Assembly (NCBI RefSeq): GCF_000512585.2
Contig: NC_089241.1
Location: forward strand, 4,048,001 to 4,112,000
DNA length: 64,000 nt
Direction of reading: 5' to 3'
From: Kwoniella bestiolae CBS 10118
Taxonomy: Eukaryota > Basidiomycota > Tremellomycetes > Tremellales > Cryptococcaceae
Shown piece after piece: positions 48,301-58,496 of this stretch (within the stretch, counting starts at the first letter, position 1; every line of letters starts with the position of its first letter). Made by a program: the position numbers and the translations under genes. The notes under the pieces were generated by a model that saw only the letters and a program-made list of their open reading frames with translations, made no database searches and was not told the origin of the DNA.

Positions 48301-48627
48301 CCAGCTGATCATGTTGATTTGATGTAGAGTACGAAGGAAAGAATCGATAAATCAAATGTCCGTGTCAAATCTGTCAATTGTCTTTGGCCCCACACTGCTG
48401 GGTGCTCCACCTGAAGAAGGGGGATTGAATTTGGAACATATGAGTTTCCAATGTAAGGTGTGTGTCGATCCACTTGCTTCGCTTTACGATATATTGGCAT
48501 GAGATGCTTGGAAGGGGTAAGCTGATACACTCGTTAGGCAATCGAAACTATCTTGGAAAAGTATAATGAGATTTTTGTAGAGGAGGATGGGGGTAGTATA
48601 GAGGGTGAGCAACCTGCGCAGGCGTAG
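45350..48627 (+). CDS. RGD1: F-BAR and RhoGAP domain protein, Rgd1-like
   Basis: Rho GTPase-activating protein that couples membrane curvature to Rho3/Rho4/Cdc42 control of polarity and wall growth. The ATG at 45350 gives MEQYPDGYVDVKRPGPSGMD and a Ser-rich linker. The F-BAR part runs from FDEGILRGLCEID through LADRIKQSIAS, VAVFFRSRAEIEEKYARSVT, LQEQLAQNRLRFSQRLNEMS and TFRKAVLESQALRQEYFNFQ. A linker with QPPAAYGQQQQNHSQG precedes the RhoGAP domain: VPKVVEKCAQAIEAYG, LESMGIYRLSG with the arginine finger, VSGALKLWFRELPEPLLTYG, LRHIRLHEQVNELPD, SINQMSVSNLSIVFGPTLLG. The last residues are EEDGGSIEGEQPAQA. About fourteen exons. Fission yeast Rga7/Rga8 share this layout, so the symbol is tentative. 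Confidence 0.88.
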
Positions 48628-49079
48628 GTTATTATGGTGGTGTGGATGAACAATAAATTGGTTTGTCTCCCTGTTTTCAACATTGATTATATGATGGGGA
48701 CAGTATGATATGTATGAGTATGTATGAGTATATATACCCTGGTCAGACTGGCATATACCCTTTTGTTTGATGTCATTCCCTTTTTGTGTATCTGGGTGGA
48801 TGCGCGGGGGAAGAAATAAGGGTGATGTATCATGTATTTTCTCTGGAAATGTGCACAGTAGCCTCATAAACTCAAATGGTAAGTGACCACGAATTAATCT
48901 CCCCTCTCAAAAACAGATATACTCATCCCCTCATTCGATCTCCGATCTGGATGATCCGCGCTTGAGCTTGCGCTTGTAATCACAGACCATCTGCTATCGT
49001 TCCATTGGCTCGGTTTCACCTCATTTCATTTCCGCTTATATATGCTTATAGAACATCTAATCTACAGCGAGAAACAATT
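48628..49079. other. Convergent intergenic region
   Basis: 3' flanks of the RGD1-like gene (+) and COX12 (-). Contains TATGAGTA-type repeats at 48712-48733. No gene recognised. Confidence 0.5.
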
Positions 49080-50071
49080 CTAAGGTTTAAGGGAAGCTGG
49101 GAAAGTACCGGCTTCGACTTGTTCGTCCCATTTACCGACCCATTCGTCTGTGTGATTGTAATATCAAAATACCGATCGAATGATAGATGGGTAGATGGGA
49201 TGGAAGCGGTCGAGATGGAAGTAACAGACATTCCCGTCGATTAGCATGTAGTAATGAACGAGGGAAGAACAGGACAGAGTGAGACAATGCTTCACAGTCA
49301 GCTTCACTTCCTTGTCTTGTTACGAGAAGACACGACACTGACTAGGACAGAGAGCTCGGTAGGCCTTCTTAAATTGTTGACAGGGGGCGAACTCCTCTCC
49401 CTTGGCGTTGACGCACTTGTGGTAGTCTACAAAGTTTTGCTGAAATGACATGATATCATATATCAGCTTTATGTCCGCATTCTAATTCATATGGCAGATA
49501 ACCATTCTCCGACGATTTGATAATATAGGCCATTCGTTGTGATCGATAGGAATGAGAGGAAGGCAACAATACTCACCCAGCTAAACGGACGAAATAACAA
49601 TGAACAAATGTTAAATAATATCAGTCAGTCTATCCTTCCTTTCTATCTTCTATAGATAACGCACCAGTGCTTGGTTTGGTTCTGGTTGGGGAATCGAGCG
49701 CTATTAAAAAGATAAATTAGCGATTCGTCCTTAGCCCTCGATCATCTCTCATTCAATATCGCTTCTTCCCATTTGTCCGATCTGACTCTAACCCACCAAA
49801 AAGCCGTAAGAGGAACAAAACTCACTCGAAACCAGCGGTTTGAAGCTACTCGCAGTACCCAAGCAAAGCACAGAGACAACATCATATCAGCGACCATTCA
49901 CATCCGACATCCTGTGAAGAGATCCCCTTCATCCTGCTCCACTAAAGCCAACATCAACAGATCAACAAATCGAAAGATACGCACAACGTAAGATCTATGC
50001 ATTATTCTACGTCAGCTCTGCTCCGCTCTCATGAACCGCCATGGGAGGAACACTCACTTATCCTCGGCCAT
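49080..50071 (-). CDS. COX12: Cytochrome c oxidase subunit 6b (Cox12), seven exons
   Basis: Intermembrane-space subunit of respiratory complex IV with a CHCH fold. Exons by hand, in transcript order: 50058-50071, 49985-49994, 49826-49845, 49665-49700, 49577-49580, 49343-49439, 49080-49147. They sum to 249 nt, or 82 residues plus stop, the family's normal length. The product reads MAEDKSYVLQTAGFDARFPN, then QNQTKHCWQNFVDYHKC, VNAKGEEFAPCQQFKKAYRALC, PNEWVGKWDEQVEAG. Both Cys pairs are present: CX9C (C-WQNFVDYHK-C) and CX10C. Exon 5 is only four bases, CTGG, supplying the last base of Cys and the Trp codon. The exon 2 donor (GTGCGT against GTTGTG) is the least certain boundary. The promoter is shared with CIA2. 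Confidence 0.92.
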
Positions 50072-50459
50072 GGTGATCTGCTTTGTCTCTTTTATTGGTG
50101 AGTGGTGAGTGATGAGTACAATATGTAGGTGTATAATGTGATTTGTTTAGAGTTAAAATGGTTAGGATTGGTGGATGGATCAAAGGAATCAACTGTTACG
50201 GTGAGAATGCCTAGCAGCAGGTGAGGATCGGAATTATACGTATATGCTGGTACAGTGAGCGGAAGGGAACGGAGGTAACGTAAAGTGGCGAATTCATCCT
50301 ATTGGACCACGTGGGAGATTAAAGTCAGTCACTCGTACAGGAAAAGTTGGTAGAAGCTGTCCACTCTATATCTTGAATCACCCTCCTTATCAATCATCAT
50401 CATCAGCCATTAATCATAATATCAAATAGTGTAACTTCCGACCGACAAGCAGATATACA
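50072..50459. promoter_or_regulatory. Divergent promoter, COX12 / CIA2
   Basis: 388 bp between divergent start codons of a respiratory gene and an Fe-S assembly gene. Contains the CCAAT box and CACGTG motif annotated next. Confidence 0.6.
50301..50313. promoter_or_regulatory. CCAAT box next to a CACGTG E-box
   Basis: ATTGG at 50301-50305 is CCAAT read toward COX12, and CACGTG lies at 50308-50313. CCAAT is the site of the HAP complex, which controls respiratory and iron-dependent genes in fungi; CACGTG is a bHLH (Cbf1-like) site. Function here is inferred from position only. Confidence 0.4.
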
Positions 50460-51209
50460 ATGTCAAGGCAACTAGATAACGATAATCCCACGATCTTCGC
50501 TCCTACCGCCTCAGCAACCTCTAAGAGGGTCCAACAGGGGAAAGCGAGTCTATGGGCATCTGAAGCTCTATCAGATGACGAGTATGATTATGATTCAGCG
50601 AGTGGATCAGGCGAAGATCGGGAGGATATAGATTCTGAAGAGGTGTATGGTGAGTACAATACGTCTCATGATGTTCCATCGATTCACTCAGTGGACCAGG
50701 TAGAGAGCGGACTGTCACGGCTGCAGCTTACCAACCATTACATTACAGACCTCCTCCGATCCATTACAGATCCAGAACATCCCGTATCTCTCGAGGCACT
50801 CCGAGTGGTCAATCCAGATGATATCCACGTAGCAGGCAACCGAGTGCTGGTCTACCTCACACCCACAATCCCACATTGTTCAATGTCAACTCTGATAGGT
50901 GAATCTATAATTCATCGGTACCGGTACATCCCTCTTCTCTCTGACTACGGACCTGTCTCGCATGACTCAATGCTAATTGCTCTTACAACCTTACAACCAG
51001 GCCTCTCCCTCCGTGTTCGTCTCCTCCGAGCCCTCCCACCAAGGTACAGAGTAGATATTCGCATCAAGTCCGGTACTCACCAGTCCGAACATGCCGTGAA
51101 CAAGCAATTGAACGATAAAGAACGGGTTCAAGCTGCATTGGAGAATAAACATTTGCTCAGCGTCGTAGAAGGATGTCTGAGCACGGCCGATAAGAGGGGT
51201 AGGACTTAG
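50460..51209 (+). CDS. CIA2: Cytosolic Fe-S assembly targeting factor Cia2 (MIP18/FAM96 family)
   Basis: Subunit of the CIA targeting complex that delivers Fe-S clusters to cytosolic and nuclear proteins. The whole span is one open frame of 249 codons, but conserved sequence shows two introns: 50650-50748 (99 nt) and 50899-51000 (102 nt), both GT-AG, multiples of three and stop-free. Splicing joins SEEVY to DLLRSITDPEHPVSLEALRV and TLIG to LSLRVRLLRALPPRY, as in the family. Other conserved parts are VYLTPTIPHCSMSTLIG with the reactive Cys, HQSEHAVNKQLNDKERVQAA and LENKHLLSVVEGC. The spliced product is 182 residues with an acidic N-terminus (SDDEYDYDSASGSGED). The unspliced reading would insert 33 and 34 residues. 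Confidence 0.93.
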   Translation: MSRQLDNDNPTIFAPTASATSKRVQQGKASLWASEALSDDEYDYDSASGSGEDREDIDSEEVYGEYNTSHDVPSIHSVDQVESGLSRLQLTNHYITDLLRSITDPEHPVSLEALRVVNPDDIHVAGNRVLVYLTPTIPHCSMSTLIGESIIHRYRYIPLLSDYGPVSHDSMLIALTTLQPGLSLRVRLLRALPPRYRVDIRIKSGTHQSEHAVNKQLNDKERVQAALENKHLLSVVEGCLSTADKRGRT

Positions 51210-51718
51210 TACGGCAGCTACCCTACATCGAATCTGAGAAGAGAGTGATAGAGACATTACGATCCTGTGGTCCGGGCCAACCAAGATAGTTGTATTTTCC
51301 ATACGTTCTCACACATCATGTAGCTTTTATCTTACTGCTTAAGTCTTCGCTACACCAAAGCCCCACGATTGGACCATATATACTGCAATAGCAATAGAAG
51401 ATCAAACTTCATTATTCTGCAACTTGCCGTCGTAATTCATCCATGATACTGAGTTACGCTGTAGAGATCAGGGGTGGAGCAATGAAGCAATCAGGTATAT
51501 GCATGATAGGTATTCAGAGACAGAAATACAGAAGCGCAAGTCGTACTCAAAAGGATGCGAAAACATACATCTGACCAACGAACAAATACAATCCGAACAT
51601 ATCAATGCAAACATCAATTATCAATCATCAATCATCAATCATCAAGATCGAACGTGAATATCCCTACCCAAACGTCCCAATATCTCAAGCCCATACTAAC
51701 CCTTCGAGGTAGATGAAC
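51210..51718. other. Convergent intergenic region
   Basis: 3' flanks of CIA2 (+) and the eIF4E-family gene (-). Holds a CAATCAT heptamer repeat at 51612-51646. No gene seen. Confidence 0.5.
51612..51646 (+). repeat. CAATCAT heptamer repeat
   Basis: About five tandem copies of CAATCAT (first CAATTAT, last CATCAAG) just outside the eIF4E-family stop codon. Confidence 0.8.
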
Positions 51719-54103
51719 CTACCCCTTCAAAGCTCTAGGTGTAGGCGTAGGACTCGACCCAGTGCTCAACGCAGGACTCGACCCTCTACTGATCCCCCCT
51801 CCCAAGCCCAAACCACTGGAAGACCCTATCCGACCCATACCCATCGGTCCAGCAAAGGCATTCGCACCATTGCCCCCACTAAGTCGTCTTTGAGAGAGGG
51901 AGTGCGTCAAACCGCCCGTAGGGGGTTCCAACATCCCTCCGCCGGTGGAAGAGGAAGAAGGGAAAGTAGCGTTGGTAGGTGATCTACCAACCGGTGTGAG
52001 GGTTCCAAGTCTTGGTGAAGTGGACGAGGAGATACCTAACCCCACAGGGGTGGGTGCAGATGACCTATTGGGTGTGGGGGTTGATAGTGGAGTTCGAGTG
52101 GTTGGGAAGGGGATGTGGAGGAATAGACCTGAGGGAGGGTGAGAGTTCGTGGCGTTGTACTGTTTAATCCGACAGATATCAGCTTCAATGATCACTGTCT
52201 TCAGGGTTATTTGGCTTCACTTAGAGAGACGAGACAACCCACCTGATACTCCATACTCATGCATTCCCTATCCTTCCCATCAAGATTCATCACCTCCAAC
52301 ACCTTCCTCCCCAGCCTATTAAGCTTCTCATGATCATCCCGCGACCTCGTCCAAACTTGGATTCTATCAATCTTTGGTCTGTTGGAAGCTACGATACCGC
52401 ACACTTCATCTTCTTCGTCCAGTACTTCGCCAACCAGAGCCATGGTAAGGTTCGCCCATGCTACGTCTAGCGTGGGAGGGGAATTGCGGAAGAGGATCAC
52501 CCATTTGCCTCCGTTGGCGTTGGAGGGGTCTTCCCACATCTGTGTTCGAACGAGATCAATCAGCAGATGTCAATGATAGACAAGGCCAAACGATGGCAGA
52601 GAAGGAGAAGGGCGAAAAAAGAAAATTAGAGACGTACAGGTCTAATACCATTCTTGAACATGTGGTAATTCGAATTCTTATTCAATAGACTTGGTAATCT
52701 GACGTTGTTCAGATGTCTGGCGAATCCCTCGACCTGCGCGAAAGATGACCATAATCAGTCGAAAGCTCTCGTACCGACCATGCTATATCCACTTCCAATT
52801 GGGCAAATTGCAGAGAAGACATACCGTATCGAATTTCCCAACAGTCAACAGCGTCAACTCATAATCCGTCAGAGCTTTCCCGCCGTCCTTCGGAGCAATG
52901 GCGGTAGGATCGGGTTTATACGTCTTCGAGTCGAAGAAGAGGGTCCTACCAACACCACACACAGACGATCAGCACCATCGTTACTTGGTAAGAGAAGCAA
53001 CAGGCGAACTTACCAAGCATGCCTAAGGGGATGTTCCTTCTTCTTCCTCCCATTCGCTACCCCGCTCTCTACGGAGGAAGACGAGGAAGCGGTCAAGGAA
53101 GCACTCTGAGGTGGACTTTCCATATCCTTTTCTTTCGTAGCAGTTGCAGTCGCAGTAGCTGGTGCAGGTGAAGCCACCATGTCATTCGTATTCGCCAAGA
53201 TAGGAGCTATAGCGGCAGGATCAACAGTCGAAGGCGGCTTACTACCCTGCGAGACCGATATCCTCCGTCTGATCTGATCAAGCGACGGGACGTTGGAATA
53301 TCCCTGGATATACGAGTTTGAGCTATTCGTCCTCGACATCGGAGAGGCAATCTCCCTCCCAGGTAACACCTTTGCAACACCATTGGTATTGGCAGTCTGA
53401 GGGGTGATATTGGCTATAGGCGATTCTTTCAACGCATCGGTAGGTGAGGAATTACCGAAAATGTCTGTCCCGCCTGGCATACCCCTGCTAACCCAGTTGG
53501 GCGAGTGGACCGTCTCAAGTGGTGTGCCCATACCGTTCGAGCCGGAGGATAACGAACGCATCATCGCGCTGGCTGGTAATCTCAGTCTACTCGATGGGGA
53601 GGGGGCGATCAAGGGCGATTGGGACACTGCTCCGCCTGGCGTTCCCTGGGGTAACGAGGATCCCGTAGCGATTCGGAGGGAGGGGGGCGTAGCTGGGATG
53701 GAAGTTGATTGAGAGGGGGATGGGAATTGGGAAGTGGACGTGGACGAGGGGGTATAGTGCAGGTGGTCTGAGAGTTGTTTGAGTGAGGGGAGACGGGTCA
53801 TACGGGGGCTAAGGGTGTGTGTATCATTATATCAGGACACAATCACGGGGACGGACACATATAGGTATAGACCGTGTGGATATACACTGCTTTGTTTGGA
53901 TATGGGAGATGTTTTCATGCGAAAGATTGGCTGTGAACTCACGGAGGACCCGGCACTCCTGCTGCTGCTGGACCATCTCCTCTGGCCTCTTTATTAGGTA
54001 TTGGGGGAGGTAACATCAGTCCCTTCTTTTCCACAGGTTTCTCCTCGAAGCTGGTCGATGAGGGGAGAGGGGAGGTTGTAGTGGTAGTGGTAGTATCCGG
54101 CAT
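51719..54103 (-). CDS. eIF4E-family cap-binding protein, 4EHP-like, with long extensions
   Basis: Cap-binding fold protein. The ATG at 54103 starts MPDTTTTTTTSPLPSS; splicing gives VPGPPPRMTRLPSLKQLSD and then some 250 low-complexity Ser/Pro residues. The eIF4E core is KKKEHPLRHAWTLFFDSKTY, ALTDYELTLLTVGKFDTVEG, FARHLNNVRLPSLLNKNSNY, HMFKNGI, MWEDPSNANGGKWVILFRNS, VCGIVASNRPKIDRIQVWT and RECMSMEYQYNAT. The cap-stacking Trp of MWED (human W102) is kept, but the residue aligned with human W56 is Tyr (DYELTL), as in 4EHP, and the position of eIF4G-contacting W73 is Ala (VEGFA). A Gly/Ser/Pro tail of about 150 residues ends at 51719. It is more likely a regulatory eIF4E2/4EHP type than the main eIF4E. 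Confidence 0.82.
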
Positions 54104-55446
54104 GTTGGCGAGTTGGGTTTCCTTCCGAATTCGAAGTGATTGCTAGAAGTTGTTATAGCTATATCACTATATCTTGAATGTCTTGCCCTTTGAGCTATAC
54201 TATTGACAGTATAGAAATGAGATAGAGTGAAGATAGATTGTTAAATGCCTCTACGATTCTAATCCTAATTCTGATCCTGTATCTTCGTTCAGGTGTTGTC
54301 CGTCGTTGTCGTCTCCGTCGTCGTCAAGATAGATGTCTTGAAACCGAAACCGAAACCAGGTGTGTAGAAATCCCTTGACGTCAATTCAGATGATATCCCT
54401 ATGCCCTATGCTCTATTCCCTTTATCTGAGCCAAGATGGTACAGGCGTTGAACGTGCGTTACTTTCCCAGGAGTATTCAATTATAGTAACAGGATACACT
54501 GCACTGCACCGATACAATAGACAGTAAACAGGTATCGCGTAGTCCTGAAACGTCTTTGTCTTCGTCAACTTTTCAGATTGAATATGAATGTTATTGAATA
54601 TTCAATTATCGACTGACTGGCTTGATCGCGAGTCGAGTGGGAAGACCAGAGAAGAAAAGTAAAACGCGTTTCCAAATGTCTCTAATCGGATTATATGTAC
54701 AGTGAGATGTGGGTATGGGTGTTATTGATGATGCTGTTGTGTGGAAGAGAGATCCTTTAATGATGATCCGTGATGTCTGATCTATATCTAATGAATGATT
54801 GCTGTCATACACCCTTTGTACTTTGTCTCCGTGAGGTTGAGGGGTGAGTTACACCGAGAGCGTCGGAAGCCAAAGGAGCGACGAGTGATGATCGAGGGAA
54901 TGGAAAGACTGAGGAAGGATCGCTGTATACAGTATGTCCAACTGCGGTGGTCTGATGCGATACAGTACGTGATTAACGCGTCGAGGTGTTGTGCTATCAA
55001 TTTCGTAAGAGTGTGTTTCGATGCCAAGGTGAAAGAGTAACAAGTAGATTAAGCCAAGGCAGACGACACTCCTGTTACTGCTGCTTACCTGCAACAGCAT
55101 GTCAATCCACATCTCACATCTCCCAACGGTCCAAGCTGTGCAACCGCCGGTCTAGATTCACAGATTCACGCTACTCGAACACCGAGAGCTTCCATTCCAC
55201 GAAGGGTTGAACGACTAAGACTAAGGTTAACCAAATAAAGTTTGAAGCGATCGATCCAAATCCTCCCTGAGTTTTACGATAACATCTAGCACGAATCCAT
55301 ATAAGGGGCTTACAGTAACTATATAATACATCATTGTACTGACAAATCGCAGATTATAGAATTCATACATACTCAATGATCGCGTGTATGGGCTTGCCAA
55401 GTCGACAACACGTCAAAGTCATTCTCTCATGTTGAGATTTAGCCCT
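54104..55446. other. Intergenic region between two minus-strand genes
   Basis: About 1.34 kb: eIF4E-family promoter on the left, P450 3' flank on the right. Small ORFs around 54790-55110 overlap on both strands and carry no recognisable motif. CT-rich and CGTCGT-like repeats lie near 54300-54330. Confidence 0.5.
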
Positions 55447-57788
55447 TTAATTGGATAACGGCCTGACAAGCAAGGGCATTTGTAATCCTGCTTTCTCCTC
55501 ACCTTTGACTCGAGGTCGCATTACGACTCTACAGAAAAGACAAGACAAGACAAAGCATCAGCGAGATCCAGACTATCATCATTGTCAATCAACAACAAAA
55601 CTTACGAAGCCTTCCGCTCAATCTCAGGCTTACTAGGCAACTCCTCAAACTCGAACCCTCTGATCAACACAAACAGAATCACCTTGATCTCTGCCAAAGC
55701 GAATCTATACCCAATACAGTTCCTCGTCCCGCCCAGGAAAGTTAACAGGTTGCCCCATACGCCAGGAACGGAGGTGTTTGACTCTGATGCAGTGGGTTTG
55801 AGGAATCTGTCGGGGTTGAATTGCTCGGCATCGGGTCCCCAGACGTATATCGAGGTGTTTACGTTGAGAATTGCTAGACATTCACAGTGATCAATCAGTC
55901 ATCATCATCTTCACAGTGAAACATAATTTGTTATGTAGGTTGAGAGATATACCCACGAATCATCATGGTCGCTCCCTTGGGTAAATGGACACTATCCATC
56001 ATCTTGCCATCTCTACCTTTCACGGGTGTACCCAACGGAACGACGGTAGGTTGGATACTTTCTCGCATGGTTGCTGGGGCGGGTGCAGATAATCTCAGGA
56101 CTTCTCGGATGACTGCATCCATGTATGAGAGGGAGTTGAGAGTATCTCTGGATAAATCTCAATCATCAGCTACGCCTCAACGACTGAGAAACGACGGATG
56201 GATCATACAGGCGGGACACTTACAAGGTTGGTCGATCGTCTGATACACCCATCGCTTCTTCCCTTAATCTCTTCTGCGCATCGGGATGTTGCGACAAGGT
56301 ATATAGGATCCATGTGAGGGCAGTCGAAGACGTCTCGTTACCAGCTAACATCTATGATTGATTGACGATCGATGATTAGCTACGACTGAAGGATGGGCAC
56401 GAATTGTCCAAGAAGACAGGACAGCTGTAAAACTGGTACTCACAAAAGTGGTGATTTGCGCCAAAACCTCATCATCAGACAATTTCTGATCCGGTCGAAG
56501 ATCACTCGCCATATTTGCTTTGACTGTAGACCCAAATAACCCATGATCAGCATGATGCGATGAAGGGTGTTGACCATATAAGGTAACTCACTCAGATGTG
56601 ACAAGAGATCATGTCCTATATCCTCCTTTTTCTCAATACCATGGGTGTGAGCAGCTAATATAGCTTGCTTCTTCTCATCGATGAGTTTCTGTAAACCGGA
56701 TCATATCAGTCGTCATAATCCTAAGAGGAATAGAACGGTTCAACTCACTTGACCTATCTCCTTGGTCTTGGCACTACTCTCCTTGACCATCTTCATACGT
56801 TCAGTAGGCTATGCACAGACAAAACAGATCAGTACAATCCCTTCATCCAGACCCAAATCAGAACATAGGTCGAATCACTCACGAAGATCTGTAAAACAGG
56901 GAACAAAGCCTGCAATATAGCCCCAACTGTAACTTCCATCCCGGCACTGAACATCTTCCTATAAGCCTCCGCCAACTCATTATGGGGTTCCTCCAAAGCT
57001 TTGAAATCGTAATTGAACCCCGCTAAACCAATCACATCCAAAGTACATCTACCCAACCACGACATCACATCTATCTTCCTCGTCCCCTTGACTATATCCA
57101 TTTCTTGCGGTGGAGTAGGCGATGCAGCCCCCACACCACTATGTTCATCTTCGATCAGAGCAGTGAATTTCTCCCTGAGTTCGTAAGCCTTATCGTAGAA
57201 TATGGGAATCATCCCCTTAATAGCCAATGGACTGAACGAGGGGTTAAGCAACCTCCTTTGTCTCTTATGATCAGCGCCCTCAGCTACGAGCACTCCATTC
57301 CCCAGCATATCCGCCATGCCTTTTCTGGTCTGAGGGGGTTTGGGGAAGATGTCGGCGTGGTTTAGGATGTACGATAGTGCAACGGGATCGGCGGTGTAGA
57401 ACCTTGGAGCCCCCGCGATCACCTTGTATCTGAAGGTGGGGCCGTACTCCTTTATCCATCTGCCATGCGGGACCATGGGTTGCTCGGCGAGGAAGGTCTT
57501 GACGTTACCCCAGAACCAGTGAGCGGTTTTTGGGCCTGCATCGCATTATCAGAGATGAGCTCGTATTGCTTGATGAGAGGAGGAGAAGGGGAAGATCAGA
57601 ATGCTACACCCACCTCGCAGATTTTTATAAGGCAAGGTATACTCCTGCCATGTCCACATATACAGATAGAGCCCAGTTAACAAGACTAGAATCGCTTCGA
57701 TGGTGTATATGGCATATCCGATCTTGGGTGATGAACGTGCCCATGATGGGAGGAAGGGTAAGGTGTTGAAGAGGTCTTTGATGGTCAT
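55447..57788 (-). CDS. Cytochrome P450 monooxygenase
   Basis: ER-anchored heme monooxygenase; substrate unknown. The ATG at 57788 (MTIKDLFNTLPFLPSWARS) precedes an N-terminal membrane anchor (IYTIEAILVLLTGLYLYMW). Domain landmarks: RWIKEYGPTFRYKVIAG, DHKRQRRLLNPSFSPLAIKG (C-helix WxxxR-equivalent region), I-helix MLAGNETSSTALTWILYTLS with AGxET, K-helix ExxR in VIREVLRLSAP, WGPDAEQFNPDRF, and heme loop FLGGTRNCIGYRFALAEIK with the Cys ligand. The in-frame TAA at 55602 is inside an intron: splicing GCTTC|GTAAGT to the acceptor near 55530 adds SVVMRPRVKGEEKAGLQMPL and LVRPLSN, a normal P450 end, with stop at 55447. About nine exons, roughly 540 residues. It resembles basidiomycete CYP families such as CYP5139, unconfirmed. 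Confidence 0.92.
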
Positions 57789-58496
57789 GATATTGATGGA
57801 TCGGAAAGTGTGATGGAAGTGGACGATGAGTGATGTCGAGGATACTCTTGCGCTCAATGTTTAAGTACTTTTCCAACCGAAGGTCAAGCAAGAGCCAAGT
57901 TGTGTAGGAGTATCAACGCTGACGAGGTCTGTTGAGGTTGCTGGAGGGTACAGTATACATGTGCGGTCCACTCTCACCCAGAATTATCTACAACCAGTGA
58001 GAGAATCGCTATGACACAACGGTCAGGTCAATCCCCGAAAGGCAGTGGGTTAATACCCGGCGTACGCACTAGAACGTGTGCGGTGACCGACTCGGACACC
58101 GCCCGTTTGATGTATGTGGCACGAGGTGTCAACATGGTTAGCACATGGCAGTCGAAAATCAAAATCAAGAGCTCACAAAGTCGAGGCTCGAGCGCGTCGA
58201 TGAGGAGCAGATTAAGCATAGACCAGATCACAATGAGAGCAACATCACTCTGCACGCTGCGTTGTCACTTTGCTTCACTTGATTCCAATCCCAATTCCGA
58301 AACGAAACACCGTAACGACACAAGGTCCAAACCCCTCCATTTACCTCTATTCCTTTGACCTTGTAAAACTCTGTCTGATATCAAGACTTACAGCTCAACG
58401 CTTCACCATTGAACAATCGCACTTGCTTGACACAACATTACACCCTCAAGTAATTTGTCATTCTACCCCAATCAGACCATCGATACTCCATCCACC
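57789..58496. promoter_or_regulatory. Divergent intergenic region, P450 / unrecognised gene
   Basis: 708 bp holding both promoters. A GTG/GCG-rich segment near 58060-58110 is present. No gene recognised. Confidence 0.45.

Noticed and set aside
50460..51209. Reading CIA2 as one uninterrupted 249-residue protein
   Set aside because: It would place 33 and 34 foreign residues inside conserved blocks; removing GT-AG introns restores the family sequence.
51945..52142. Plus-strand ORF opposite the eIF4E-family tail
   Set aside because: Shadow of a low-complexity coding exon; no independent support.
54786..55112. Overlapping ORFs on both strands upstream of the eIF4E-family gene
   Set aside because: Mutually antisense, no motif, no conserved sequence recognised.
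55602..55604. TAA as the P450 stop codon
   Set aside because: It overlaps a GTAAGT donor; splicing adds a conserved P450 C-terminus ending at 55447.
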